Notes under the pieces: generated by a model | The model's database searches: none | The model's input: only the letters and a program-made list of their open reading frames with translations | Told to the model about the DNA's origin: nothing | Assembly (NCBI RefSeq): GCF_014201675.1 | Contig: NZ_JACHEZ010000004.1 | Location: 62,001-126,000, forward strand | DNA length: 64,000 bases | Direction: 5' to 3' | Source of the DNA: Oceanithermus desulfurans | GTDB taxonomy: Bacteria; Deinococcota; Deinococci; Deinococcales; Marinithermaceae | Position numbers and translations under genes: made by a program | In this document: positions 8,109-15,736 of the stretch, piece by piece | Position numbering within the stretch: the first letter of the stretch is position 1 | Layout of the letters: the number at the start of each line of letters is the position of its first letter

Positions 8109-9142
8109 GCGGGCCTCCAGGCGGCGGCCAGGGCGTTGCCTACGGCACGCCGCAGGTCGGGCAGGGGGTTGGGGCGGTGGCGACTGGGGTGGACGCGGTT
8201 CGAAAGCAGCGCCCAGGCGTAGCCGCGTTTGGGGTCGATCCAGACGCCGGTGCCGGTGAAGCCGGTGTGGCCGTAGGCGGCCGGGCTGGTCAGGCTGCCG
8301 CCGGACCAGCCGGGGTGGCGGCGCACCCAGCCGAGCAGGCGCTCCTCGCTCTGAGGTTCGAGCGCCTCCGCGTGGGCCGCGGGGGAAAGCTCAGCGCCGG
8401 TCAGCCAGGCTTGGGCGCGGTCGAGCACCCCGTCCAGGGTGCCGAAGAGGCCGGCGTGGCCCGCCGCGCCTCCCAGGGCGAAGGCGTTTTCGTCGTGGAC
8501 CTCGCCCACCAGGACGCGGCCGCGCCAGGGGCAACGCTCGGTGGCGGCGCTACGCTCGGGATCGGGCGCGAAGGTCAGGCCCGCAGGCAGCGCGAACCGC
8601 TTCAGCTCCCGCCGGCGCAGGCGCTCGAGCAGCAGGCCCAGCAGCATGTAGCCGACGTCGGAGTAGACGGGCGCGCCCAGCTCCCAGCGCTCCTGCAGCA
8701 GCCGCGCCTTCAGCGTTTCGGGCCGCCCGCCCCAGGTGTAGAGCGGCACCCAGGCGGGCAGACCGGCCTGGTGGGCCAGCAGCCGCCGCACCGTCAGGCG
8801 GGCCAGGGGGGCGTCCTCCTGCAGCCAGCCGGCCTCGGGCAGGTGGCGCGCGAGCGGGTCGTCGAGGTCGAGCCGCCCTTCCTCCACGAGCCGCAGCACC
8901 TCGGGCAGGGTGAAGAGCACCTTGGTCAGGCTGGCCAGGTCGAACCAGGCGTCCGGCGCGAGCGGCCGGGTTTCGGGTTCCCGCATGGCCGCGCCCAGGT
9001 GGAGCGCCGCGCGGCCGCCGGCGGCCGAAACCACCCCGAGCGCCGCTCCCGGAACCCCGCCCTCGGCGAGGGCCGCTTCCAGAATCGGTGCGGCTGCGGT
9101 AAGCATCCGTTCGAGGGTGGCTTGGTTCGGCGCGGCGTTCAT
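8105..9142 (-). CDS. Serine beta-lactamase-fold hydrolase, possibly AmiE-like muramyl-L-alanine amidase
   Basis: With ATG at 9142 the product has 345 residues in the class C beta-lactamase/esterase family (PF00144 type). The SxxK motif is Ser71-Leu-Thr-Lys74, a Tyr lies in VYSDVGYM near 165, and there is a C-terminal YGHTGFTGTG loop. It has no signal peptide, so it should be cytoplasmic. In Bacillus subtilis the same family (AmiE/YbbE) sits beside nagZ and murQ and removes peptides from MurNAc, and this is the most likely role here. It is the first gene of the minus arm, behind a -10 TATACT only ten bases upstream. Other esterase roles cannot be excluded. Confidence 0.8.
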   Translation of the reverse strand: MNAAPNQATLERMLTAAAPILEAALAEGGVPGAALGVVSAAGGRAALHLGAAMREPETRPLAPDAWFDLASLTKVLFTLPEVLRLVEEGRLDLDDPLARHLPEAGWLQEDAPLARLTVRRLLAHQAGLPAWVPLYTWGGRPETLKARLLQERWELGAPVYSDVGYMLLGLLLERLRRRELKRFALPAGLTFAPDPERSAATERCPWRGRVLVGEVHDENAFALGGAAGHAGLFGTLDGVLDRAQAWLTGAELSPAAHAEALEPQSEERLLGWVRRHPGWSGGSLTSPAAYGHTGFTGTGVWIDPKRGYAWALLSNRVHPSRHRPNPLPDLRRAVGNALAAAWRPA

Positions 9143-9152
9143 CTTTGGGCGG

Positions 9153-9158
9153 AGTATA
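9153..9158 (-). promoter_or_regulatory. -10 element of the murein-recycling operon
   Basis: TATACT on the minus strand, ten bases before the hydrolase ATG, predicts a very short leader. It is part of the 9-base sequence GAGTATACC (9152-9160), the exact inverse of GGTATACTC at 9200-9208. Confidence 0.65.
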
Positions 9159-9201
9159 CCGCGCGGGTAGGGGCGGGGCAAGGCGAATGGTATGCGAGTG
9201 G

Positions 9202-9207
9202 TATACT
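9202..9207 (+). promoter_or_regulatory. -10 element of gntR-anmK (leaderless)
   Basis: TATACT ends seven bases before the regulator ATG, so the mRNA should start at or next to the start codon. It lies in GGTATACTC, the inverse of the divergent promoter's -10. The stretch 9188-9207 also holds two GGTAT direct repeats that could be the GntR operator. Confidence 0.65.
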
Positions 9208-9214
9208 CGGGACC

Positions 9215-9973
9215 ATGCCAGGCCCCAAACCCAACCACGAGATCTGGTCGCGCCTGCAGCTCGACGACGGGGGCGGACTGCCGCTCTACCAGCAGCTGCG
9301 GGAGCACGTGTTGCGGATGATCCGTTCCGGTCAGCTCGAGCCCGGCGGCGCGCTGCCGGCCGAGCGCCTGCTTTCCGAGCTGCTGGGTGTTTCGCGCTTG
9401 ACCGTACGCAAGGCCTTCGACAGCCTGGTGGCCGAGGGGGTGCTGGTGCGCCGGCAGGGCTCGGGTACCTTCGTGGCGCGCCGCTTCGAGCAGCCGCTCT
9501 CGTTTCTCAGCGGCTTCAGCCAGGACATGCGCGCCCGCGGCATGGAGCCGGGTTCGCGCCAGGTGCGCCGGGTGCTGGGCCAGGCCACGCCGGAGGAGGC
9601 GCTCGCCCTCTCGCTCTCGCCCGGGGCCTCGGTGGCGCGGATCACCCGCGTGCGCACCGCCGACGGTCTGCCCATGGCCATCGAGTCGGCGGTGTTGCCG
9701 GCCGAGTTCGTTCCCGATCCCGAGGCCGTGGGCGACTCGCTCTACGCCTACCTGAAGGCGCGCGGCCTGCGGCCGGTGCGGGCGCTGCAGCGGCTGCGCG
9801 CGGTCGCCGCGCCCGAAGAGGAGGCGCGGCTCTTGGGGCTCGCCCCCGGCGACCCGGTGCTCTACATCCAGCGCGTCAGCTTCCTCTCCGGAGGCCGGCC
9901 GCTCGAGTTTACCCGCAGCCACTACCGCGGCGACCGCTACGACTTCGTCGCCGAGCTTCGGTCCGAACCGTGA
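9215..9973 (+). CDS. GntR/HutC-family regulator of the murein-sugar divergon
   Basis: A 252-residue protein. An N-terminal winged helix (about 20-88: LPLYQQLREHVLRMIRSGQ, LLGVSRLTVRKAFDSLVAEG, RQGSGTFV) is followed by a UTRA effector domain (about 100-245), the architecture of NagR/YvoA/DasR regulators that bind amino-sugar phosphates. It is divergent from the serine hydrolase-murQ-nagZ-ABC operon and overlaps anmK, so it very probably represses both arms and responds to GlcNAc-6-P, MurNAc-6-P or similar. The start is fixed by the leaderless promoter; frame extensions further upstream run through the divergent promoter. Confidence 0.9.
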   Translation: MPGPKPNHEIWSRLQLDDGGGLPLYQQLREHVLRMIRSGQLEPGGALPAERLLSELLGVSRLTVRKAFDSLVAEGVLVRRQGSGTFVARRFEQPLSFLSGFSQDMRARGMEPGSRQVRRVLGQATPEEALALSLSPGASVARITRVRTADGLPMAIESAVLPAEFVPDPEAVGDSLYAYLKARGLRPVRALQRLRAVAAPEEEARLLGLAPGDPVLYIQRVSFLSGGRPLEFTRSHYRGDRYDFVAELRSEP

Positions 9974-11049
9974 TCGTTCTGGGCCTCATGAGCGGTACCA
10001 GCGCCGACGGCGCGGACCTGGTGCTGGCACGGCTGGAGGGACGGCCCCCGGAGCTGGTCTACGAAGTGCTGGAGCGCCGGCACGCCGACTACCCCGAGGG
10101 CCTCTTCGCCCGGGTGCGCCAGGCGCAGCAAAACCGCGTGCTGGGGCCGCGCGACCTCGCGCACCTGCACCACGACCTCGGCCGCTTCTACGCCGAGGCG
10201 GCCGCGCCCTTCCGGGGGCGCGTCGAGCTGGCCGCGCTCGCGGGGCAGACCGTCTGGCACGAGCCTCCCGGGGTCACCTGGCAGCTGGGCGAGCCCAGCT
10301 GGCTCGCCGAGGCGCTGGGGGTGCCGGTCGTCCACGACTTCCGCCCCGCCGACCTGGCCGCCGGCGGCGAAGGGGCGCCGCTCGTGCCCTACCCCGACCT
10401 GCTTCTCTACGGCGAGGAGGGGGTGCGCCGCAGCATCCACAACCTGGGGGGCATCTCCAACCTCACCTACCTGCCCGGCCGCGACGCCGCGGGGGTGCTC
10501 GCCTTCGACACCGGCCCCGGCAACTGCCTGATCGACGAGGCGGCGGCGCGCATGGGCGAACGTTACGACGAGGGCGGCCGCATCGCCGCCGAGGGGCGGG
10601 TGGACGAGGCGTTGGTGGAGGTCTGGCTGAACCACGCCTACCTGCGCCGGCCCCCGCCCAAGTCGACCGGGCGCGAGGTCTGGCGGCTCGAGCGGCTGGC
10701 CTTCGCCGAGCGGCTCGCGGACGCCGACCTGGTGGCCACGGTCACCGCCTTCACCGTGCGCACCATCGTGAACTCCTACCGCGACTTCGTCCTTCCCCGG
10801 GGCCTCGACGAGGTCTGGGTGGCCGGGGGCGGCGCGAAGAACCGCACCCTGATGGCGGGTCTGCGCGCGGGGCTGCCGGTGCCCGTGCGCAGCTTCGAGG
10901 AGCTGGGACTCGACCCCCTGGCCCGCGAGGCGCTGGCCTTCGCGGTGCTGGGTTACCTGCGCTTCTTGAACCTGCCCAACGTGCTGCCCCACACCACCGG
11001 CGCCCGCCGCGCCGCGGTGGCGGGGCGGGTGACGCGGCCGTCGGTCTAG
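9970..11049 (+). CDS. anmK: Anhydro-N-acetylmuramic acid kinase AnmK
   Basis: The product has 359 residues. The start is the GTG at 9970 in a GTGA overlap with the regulator stop. It shows the AnmK signatures GLMSGTSADGADLV at the N terminus (phosphate loop), IHNLGGISNLTYLPG and FDTGPGNCLID. AnmK opens the 1,6-anhydro ring while phosphorylating it, giving MurNAc-6-P, the substrate of MurQ in the divergent operon. Pairing AnmK with an ABC importer explains how sugar can enter unphosphorylated, unlike the PTS route of Bacillus. Confidence 0.95.
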   Translation: MIVLGLMSGTSADGADLVLARLEGRPPELVYEVLERRHADYPEGLFARVRQAQQNRVLGPRDLAHLHHDLGRFYAEAAAPFRGRVELAALAGQTVWHEPPGVTWQLGEPSWLAEALGVPVVHDFRPADLAAGGEGAPLVPYPDLLLYGEEGVRRSIHNLGGISNLTYLPGRDAAGVLAFDTGPGNCLIDEAAARMGERYDEGGRIAAEGRVDEALVEVWLNHAYLRRPPPKSTGREVWRLERLAFAERLADADLVATVTAFTVRTIVNSYRDFVLPRGLDEVWVAGGGAKNRTLMAGLRAGLPVPVRSFEELGLDPLAREALAFAVLGYLRFLNLPNVLPHTTGARRAAVAGRVTRPSV

Positions 11050-11508
11050 CTACTCCTTCCAGCCGCCGAAGAAGACGGTGACCAGCGGACCCGTTTCCGG
11101 CTCTTCCTCCGCCGATACCTCGGCGATGCGTTCGCGCAGCTGCTGGATCAGGTCGAAGACCTCACGCGCCCGCTCCTCGGTGGTGCGGAAGAAGACCGCG
11201 CTCATCGTGCCCTCGGCCTTGCCCCGGGCGATTTTGTCCATGCCGGTCTTGAGGTGCTCCAGCAGGTGCTTGGCGGTATCCGCCGTCGCGTTCGCGGAGC
11301 GGCCGGTCGCCTTGTAGACCTTGTGCTCGCCCCTCTGCCCCACGACCTGGATCAGGCCGTGGCGCTCGAGGCGGTTCAGGTCGCGCACGATGCGGGCCAG
11401 GGCGCGTCCCGTGGCGTCGGCGAGCGCGGGGGCGGTGAACTCGCCCTCGGTCAGCTTGTGCAGCACTTCAAGGGCGCCGGTGTCCAAGAAGACTTCGTTT
11501 CCTGCCAT
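11050..11508 (-). CDS. Winged-helix transcriptional regulator (MarR/ArsR-like)
   Basis: A 152-residue protein from the ATG at 11508 (AGGAGGACGGCC before it). It starts with a winged-helix domain (ALEVLHKLTEGEFTAPALADATGRALARIVRDLNRLERHGLIQVVGQRGEHKVY, about 8-70), followed by a helical C-terminal half with an acidic tail. No metal-binding Cys/His set is visible. It converges on anmK and diverges from cobT. A TATACT at 11543-11548 on the minus strand may be its -10. The target genes and signal are unknown. Confidence 0.75.
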   Translation of the reverse strand: MAGNEVFLDTGALEVLHKLTEGEFTAPALADATGRALARIVRDLNRLERHGLIQVVGQRGEHKVYKATGRSANATADTAKHLLEHLKTGMDKIARGKAEGTMSAVFFRTTEERAREVFDLIQQLRERIAEVSAEEEPETGPLVTVFFGGWKE

Positions 11509-11580
11509 GGCCGTCCTCCTCGTTTCCCGGTTTCTTGCAGCGAGTATAAACCAATTGAGCGCCGGAGGGGGGCGTGGCGG

Positions 11581-11586
11581 TATCTT
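11581..11586 (+). promoter_or_regulatory. -10 element of cobT (leaderless)
   Basis: TATCTT ends six bases before the cobT ATG and no classical ribosome binding site is needed, matching the other leaderless starts in this window. No B12 riboswitch core is apparent upstream. Confidence 0.5.
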
Positions 11587-11592
11587 GGAGCC

Positions 11593-12642
11593 ATGAGCCA
11601 CCTACTCCCCGTCGACCAAGCCTTCCTCGAACGTGCCCGCGCCCGCCAGCTCCGCCTCACCAAGCCCCCCGGTTCGCTCGGGCGGCTCGAAGAGGCGGGG
11701 GTCCGCCTCGCGGCGATCCAGCGCAGCGAAAAGCCGCGGCTGGGACCGGGTGCGGTGGTGGTCGCCGCCGCCGACCACGGGGTGACGGCCGAGGGCGTCT
11801 CGGCCTACCCCGCCGAGGTGACCCCGCAGATGGTGCAGAACTTCCTGGCCGGCGGCGCGGCCGTCAACCAGATCGCCCGCGTGGCCGGGGCCGAGGTCTA
11901 CGTCCTCGACGTGGGCGTGCGCGGCCCCGAGTTTCCGGCCCACGAACGCCTGATACCGGCACGGGTGCGCTCGGGCACCGGCAACCTTGTCCGCGAACCG
12001 GCGATGCGCCCCGCCGAAGCGCTGGCGGCGCTGCAGGCGGGGGAGAACGCCGCCCGCAGAGCGGTCAGCGAAGGGGCCACCCTGCTCGCCGCCGGCGACA
12101 TGGGCATCGGCAACACTACCGCCGCCGCGGCGCTCACCGCCGCCTTGCTGGGTTTGCTGGCGGCCGAGGTGACGGGCCGGGGCACCGGGGTGGACGACGC
12201 GGCTTACGCCCGCAAGGTGCAGGTCGTGGAACGGGCGCTCGAGCGCGCCCGGGGCGAGCTGGGCGATCTCGAGCGCGCCGACCCGCTGGAGGTGGCCGCC
12301 CAGCTCGGCGGCCTCGAGATCGTCGCCGCCGCGGGCGTCTTCCTGGCCGGAGCCGCGGCGGGTCTGCCCGTCGTCGCCGACGGCTTCCCCGTCACCGCCG
12401 GGGCGCTGCTCGCCGCCCGGCTCGAACCCAACCTGAGCGGCTACCTCTTCGCCGGCCACCGCTCGCTCGAGCCGGGGCACACGCGGCAGTTGGAGGCGCT
12501 GGGGCTCGAGCCCCTGCTCGATCTGAACCTGCGCCTGGGCGAGGGCACCGGCGCGGTCCTCGCCTTCCCGGTGCTGCGGGCCGCCGCCGCGGTGCTCGGG
12601 GGCATGGCCACCTTCGACGAGGCCGGGGTGAGCGAGGGCTAG
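11593..12642 (+). CDS. cobT: Nicotinate-nucleotide-dimethylbenzimidazole phosphoribosyltransferase CobT
   Basis: The product has 349 residues, the usual CobT length. It shows the family motifs LTKPPGSLGRLEE, AAADHGVTAEGVSAYP, GDMGIGNTTAAAAL and, near residue 315, GEGTGA with the conserved catalytic-base Glu. It makes alpha-ribazole phosphate for the lower ligand of cobalamin. The upstream frame extension overlaps the divergent regulator and is not used. It is followed after 17 bases by cobS and works with the CobQ-CobU fusion at the left edge. Confidence 0.95.
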   Translation: MSHLLPVDQAFLERARARQLRLTKPPGSLGRLEEAGVRLAAIQRSEKPRLGPGAVVVAAADHGVTAEGVSAYPAEVTPQMVQNFLAGGAAVNQIARVAGAEVYVLDVGVRGPEFPAHERLIPARVRSGTGNLVREPAMRPAEALAALQAGENAARRAVSEGATLLAAGDMGIGNTTAAAALTAALLGLLAAEVTGRGTGVDDAAYARKVQVVERALERARGELGDLERADPLEVAAQLGGLEIVAAAGVFLAGAAAGLPVVADGFPVTAGALLAARLEPNLSGYLFAGHRSLEPGHTRQLEALGLEPLLDLNLRLGEGTGAVLAFPVLRAAAAVLGGMATFDEAGVSEG

Positions 12643-12647
12643 GTCGG

Positions 12648-12653
12648 TATCGT
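12648..12653 (+). promoter_or_regulatory. Possible -10 element of cobS
   Basis: TATCGT ends six bases before the cobS ATG. It may give a leaderless cobS message in addition to read-through from cobT. Confidence 0.4.
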
Positions 12654-12659
12654 GGGGTG

Positions 12660-13388
12660 ATGAAACGCCTGCGGCCCTTCTGGTTCGCCCTGGGTTTCCT
12701 GACCACGCTGCCGATCCCGCGCACGGGAAACGCAACGGCGGAGGAACTGCGCCGCTCCGTCTTCTGGTATCCGCTCGTCGGCTGGGTCGTGGGCGGGGTG
12801 CTCGTGGTCGTGGCCGCGCTGGCCGGGGCGTGGCCCCCCGGGGTGGAGGCGGCTGTGGTGCTGGCCGCGTGGCTCGCGGTCACGGGGATGCTCCACCTCG
12901 ACGGCCTGCTCGACAGCGCCGACGCGCTGCTCGCGCCCCGCCCGCCCGGGGAGCGTTTGAAGATCCTGGCGGACGTGCACCACGGCAGCTTTGCGCTGGG
13001 CGTGGGCGCGGTCTTCCTGATCCTCAAGTGGCAGGCGATCGCCGCCGGCCCGGGGCTCGGGGCGCTGGCGCTGGCCCCGGTGGCCGCGCGCGCCTGGATC
13101 CTGCCGCTGCTCGGCTTGTTCCGCCCGGCCCGCCCCGGAGGCCTGGGCGCGGGCGTCCGCGGCGGGGCGTGGGGTTGGGGGCTCCTCTTCGCCGCGCCCC
13201 TCGCGCTGCTGGCCCCCGGGCCGGCCGTGGTCGCCGGTGCGTGGGCGTTGGGCTTCGCGCTGTGGGCCTCCCGCCGTCTGGGCGGCGGGCTCACGGGCGA
13301 CGTCTACGGGGCTGCGGTCGAGACCACCGAGCTGGTCTTCCTCCTCGCTGTTCTGTTCTGGAAGGCGCCGGGACCGACGCCCGGATGA
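12660..13388 (+). CDS. cobS: Adenosylcobinamide-GDP ribazoletransferase CobS
   Basis: A 242-residue integral membrane protein. It has the CobS signatures FLTTLPIP near the N terminus, GMLHLDGLLDSADAL with the acidic Mg-binding residues near 85, and the following DVHHGSFALG segment. It joins adenosylcobinamide-GDP to alpha-ribazole (phosphate), the last assembly step, in the membrane. It directly follows cobT, the usual neighbour. The C-terminal half is Gly/Ala/Leu-rich transmembrane sequence, as in the family. Confidence 0.93.
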   Translation: MKRLRPFWFALGFLTTLPIPRTGNATAEELRRSVFWYPLVGWVVGGVLVVVAALAGAWPPGVEAAVVLAAWLAVTGMLHLDGLLDSADALLAPRPPGERLKILADVHHGSFALGVGAVFLILKWQAIAAGPGLGALALAPVAARAWILPLLGLFRPARPGGLGAGVRGGAWGWGLLFAAPLALLAPGPAVVAGAWALGFALWASRRLGGGLTGDVYGAAVETTELVFLLAVLFWKAPGPTPG

Positions 13389-13421
13389 CGCAGGGGCTTT
13401 ATGTTTGCCTTCGGGACGCGG

Positions 13422-13427
13422 TATACT
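13422..13427 (+). promoter_or_regulatory. -10 element of the ugp-like operon
   Basis: TATACT is followed by a leader of about 22 bases that carries AAAGGAGG before the ATG. No convincing -35 hexamer is visible 17 bases upstream, which may mean an activator is needed. Confidence 0.6.
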
Positions 13428-13455
13428 GAGTCTCGCAAGAAAAGGAGGTAGCATT

Positions 13456-14766
13456 ATGAAGCGATTAGCAACGGTAGTCGGTCTCTCGGCGCTCCTCGGT
13501 TTTGCCTTTGCGGCCGAAAAGGTGCAGATCACCTTCTGGCACGCTTTCGGTGGCGGGCGTACGGCCTTCATCCAGCGCGCCGTCGAGGACTTCAACTACA
13601 CCCACCCCGGCATTGAGGTCAAAGTCGAATACAAGGGCAGCTACCGCGACACGCTGAACGCGGCCATTCTGGCGGCCAAGCAGGGCAACGCGCCGCACAT
13701 CGTCCAGATCTTCGAGGTCGGCAGCCAGCTGGCGCTCGACTCGGGCATCTTCGTTCCCATCGAGAACTACGTTCCCGCCGACCTGAAGTTCCAGCTCGAC
13801 GACTACATCAAGCCGGTGGCGAACTACTACCGCATCGGCGGTAAGTTCAACTCGATCCCCTGGAACTCCTCGAACCCGATCCTTTACTACAACAAGGACA
13901 TCTTCAAGAAGGCCGGGCTCGACCCCGAGAACCCGCCCAAGACCTTCAACGAAGTGGCCCAGGCGTGTGAGAAGATCATCGCCAGCAAGGCCGCGCCCAA
14001 GTGCATCACCTGGCCGCTGCACTCGTGGTTCGTCGAACAGTGGGTCGCCGAGCAGGGCGCGCTGCTCGCCAACAACGAGAACGGCCGCGCCGCCCGCGCC
14101 ACCGACGTCTTCATCGACTCCGAGGCGATGAAGCGGATCATGAAGTGGTGGAAGGGCCTCTACGACAAGGGCTACTACACCTACACTGGCAAGCCCGAGG
14201 ACTGGGACGGCGCCAACCAGCTCTTCGTCAGCCAGCAGGCGGCCATGGAGATCACCTCGACCTCCGACGTGACCTTCATGCAGAACGCCTCCTTCGAGAA
14301 CGGCTTCGAACTGGGCACCGGCTTCCTCCCCGTTCCCGACGGCGTCGAGCGCAACGGTACCGTCGTCGGCGGCGCCTCGCTGTGGCTGACCAAGGGGCAC
14401 CCGCAGGAGGAGCAGGAAGCGGCCCTCACCTTCCTGCTGTGGTTCACCAACACCGAGAACATGGTGCGCTGGCACAAGGGCACGGGTTACTTCCCGGTGC
14501 TGAACACCTCGGTGAAGGTGCTCGAATGGCAGAACTGGTTCGAGCGCAACCCCGCCTACCGCGCGGCGTTCGACCAGCTGCTGCAGTCGAAGGCCAACCG
14601 CGCCACCCAGGGCGCGCTGATCGGTCCCTTCCCCGAGATCCGCACGATCATCGAGAACATGGTCCAGGAGATCTTCCAGGGTAAGGACCTCGCCAAGGCC
14701 CTTTCCGAGGCCGACGCGCAGGCCGACCAGGCGCTCAAGCGCTACAACGCATCGGTCAAGAAGTAA
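13456..14766 (+). CDS. ABC importer binding protein, UgpB-like
   Basis: The product has 436 residues. An AAAGGAGG site and ATG at 13456 start a signal peptide (RLATVVGLSALLGFAFA). The mature N terminus (VQITFWHAFGGGRTAFIQRAVEDFN), the SSNPILYYNKDIF segment and the VGGASLWLTKGH region resemble UgpB, the glycerol-3-phosphate/glycerophosphodiester binding protein. The assignment is supported by the order binding protein, two permeases and GDPD, as in ugpBAE-Q. No lipobox is present. It contains two Cys (QACEKI, PKCITW) that could form a disulfide. Other sugars remain possible. Confidence 0.85.
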   Translation: MKRLATVVGLSALLGFAFAAEKVQITFWHAFGGGRTAFIQRAVEDFNYTHPGIEVKVEYKGSYRDTLNAAILAAKQGNAPHIVQIFEVGSQLALDSGIFVPIENYVPADLKFQLDDYIKPVANYYRIGGKFNSIPWNSSNPILYYNKDIFKKAGLDPENPPKTFNEVAQACEKIIASKAAPKCITWPLHSWFVEQWVAEQGALLANNENGRAARATDVFIDSEAMKRIMKWWKGLYDKGYYTYTGKPEDWDGANQLFVSQQAAMEITSTSDVTFMQNASFENGFELGTGFLPVPDGVERNGTVVGGASLWLTKGHPQEEQEAALTFLLWFTNTENMVRWHKGTGYFPVLNTSVKVLEWQNWFERNPAYRAAFDQLLQSKANRATQGALIGPFPEIRTIIENMVQEIFQGKDLAKALSEADAQADQALKRYNASVKK

Positions 14767-14776
14767 GCCCGCCCGA

Positions 14777-14803
14777 GGCCCGGCACCGCTGAGGTGCCGG
14801 GCC
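14777..14803 (+). terminator. Intercistronic stem-loop / partial terminator
   Basis: A perfect 11-bp stem (14777-14787/14793-14803, 5-nt loop) followed by a pyrimidine run ending in TTCTTTTT. It lies right after the binding-protein gene and should reduce read-through into the permease genes. Confidence 0.75.
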
Positions 14804-14844
14804 TCCCCCTTCTTTTTCGAGGCCACAACAGGGAAAATACCAAC

Positions 14845-15735
14845 ATGGACACGCACGCCGCCTACAAAAGCCGCTGGTTGCCCTGGGTTCTGCTGCTTCC
14901 CTCCTTCGTCATCCTGATCCTCTTCCTCTACTACCCCACCATCGAGACCTTCGTGCTGTCGCTCTACCAGGTGGCGTTTTTAGGGCTTTCCAAGAGTTTT
15001 GTCGGAATCGAAAACTACAAGATCCTGTTCAGCGACCCCGAGTACCTGCAGATCTTCAAGAACACGGTGATCTTCGCCTTCTTCGTCGTCATCTTCTCGA
15101 TGGCGGTGGGGCTCGCGCTCAGCATCCTGGCCAACCAGAAGGTTTCCGGCTGGCGCATCTACCGGCTGCTCCTCATCTGGCCCTACGCGCTCAGCCCCGC
15201 CGTTGCGGGCGTGATCTTCCTCTTCATGTTCAACCCCCAGTCGGGGATCGTGAACTACCTGCTCACGATTACGCTCGGCATCGCCCCCGACTGGCTCACC
15301 AACCCCACGCTGGCCATGGGGCTGTTGGTCTTCGTGGCGGTGTGGAAGAACGTGGGGTACAACGTCGTCTTTTACATCGCGGGCCTGCAGAACCTGCCCG
15401 GCGAGGTGCTCGAGGCCGCACTGATCGACGGGGCCACCCCCTGGCAGCGCTTCTGGCGGGTGACCTTCCCGCTGCTCAGTCCCATGACCTTCTTCCTGCT
15501 CATCATCAACACCATCTACGCCTTCTTCGAGGCCTTCCCCTTCGTCGACCTGCTCACCAAGGGCGGCCCCAGCAACGCGACGAACATCCTGATCTTCAAC
15601 ATCTACCGCGACGGCTTCGAGTACTACAAGACCGGCATGGCGGCGGCGCAGTCGGTGATCCTCTTCATCGCCGTCGTCTTCCTGACCATCCTTCAGTTCC
15701 GCGTCGGCGAGGGCCGGGTCCACTACGGAGGCTAA
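14845..15735 (+). CDS. ABC importer permease, UgpA/MalF type
   Basis: From ATG 14845 the product has 296 residues and six predicted membrane spans, beginning SRWLPWVLLLPSFVILILF. The EAA loop is VLEAALIDGATPWQRFWRVTFP near residue 190. An in-frame GTG at 14794 lies inside the terminator-like stem and would add a non-membrane tail, so I reject it. The site before ATG 14845 (AGGGAAAAT) is weak. It forms the channel with the next gene. No ATPase gene follows. Confidence 0.88.
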   Translation: MDTHAAYKSRWLPWVLLLPSFVILILFLYYPTIETFVLSLYQVAFLGLSKSFVGIENYKILFSDPEYLQIFKNTVIFAFFVVIFSMAVGLALSILANQKVSGWRIYRLLLIWPYALSPAVAGVIFLFMFNPQSGIVNYLLTITLGIAPDWLTNPTLAMGLLVFVAVWKNVGYNVVFYIAGLQNLPGEVLEAALIDGATPWQRFWRVTFPLLSPMTFFLLIINTIYAFFEAFPFVDLLTKGGPSNATNILIFNIYRDGFEYYKTGMAAAQSVILFIAVVFLTILQFRVGEGRVHYGG

Positions 15736-15736
15736 C

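Noticed and set aside
11500-11592. B12 riboswitch before cobT
   Set aside because: The intergenic segment is under 90 bases and lacks the conserved B12-box pattern; a leaderless promoter explains it.
14794-14844. An upstream GTG start for the UgpA-like permease
   Set aside because: It lies inside the stem-loop at 14777-14803 and adds a tail not seen in this family; the ATG at 14845 starts the first span normally.
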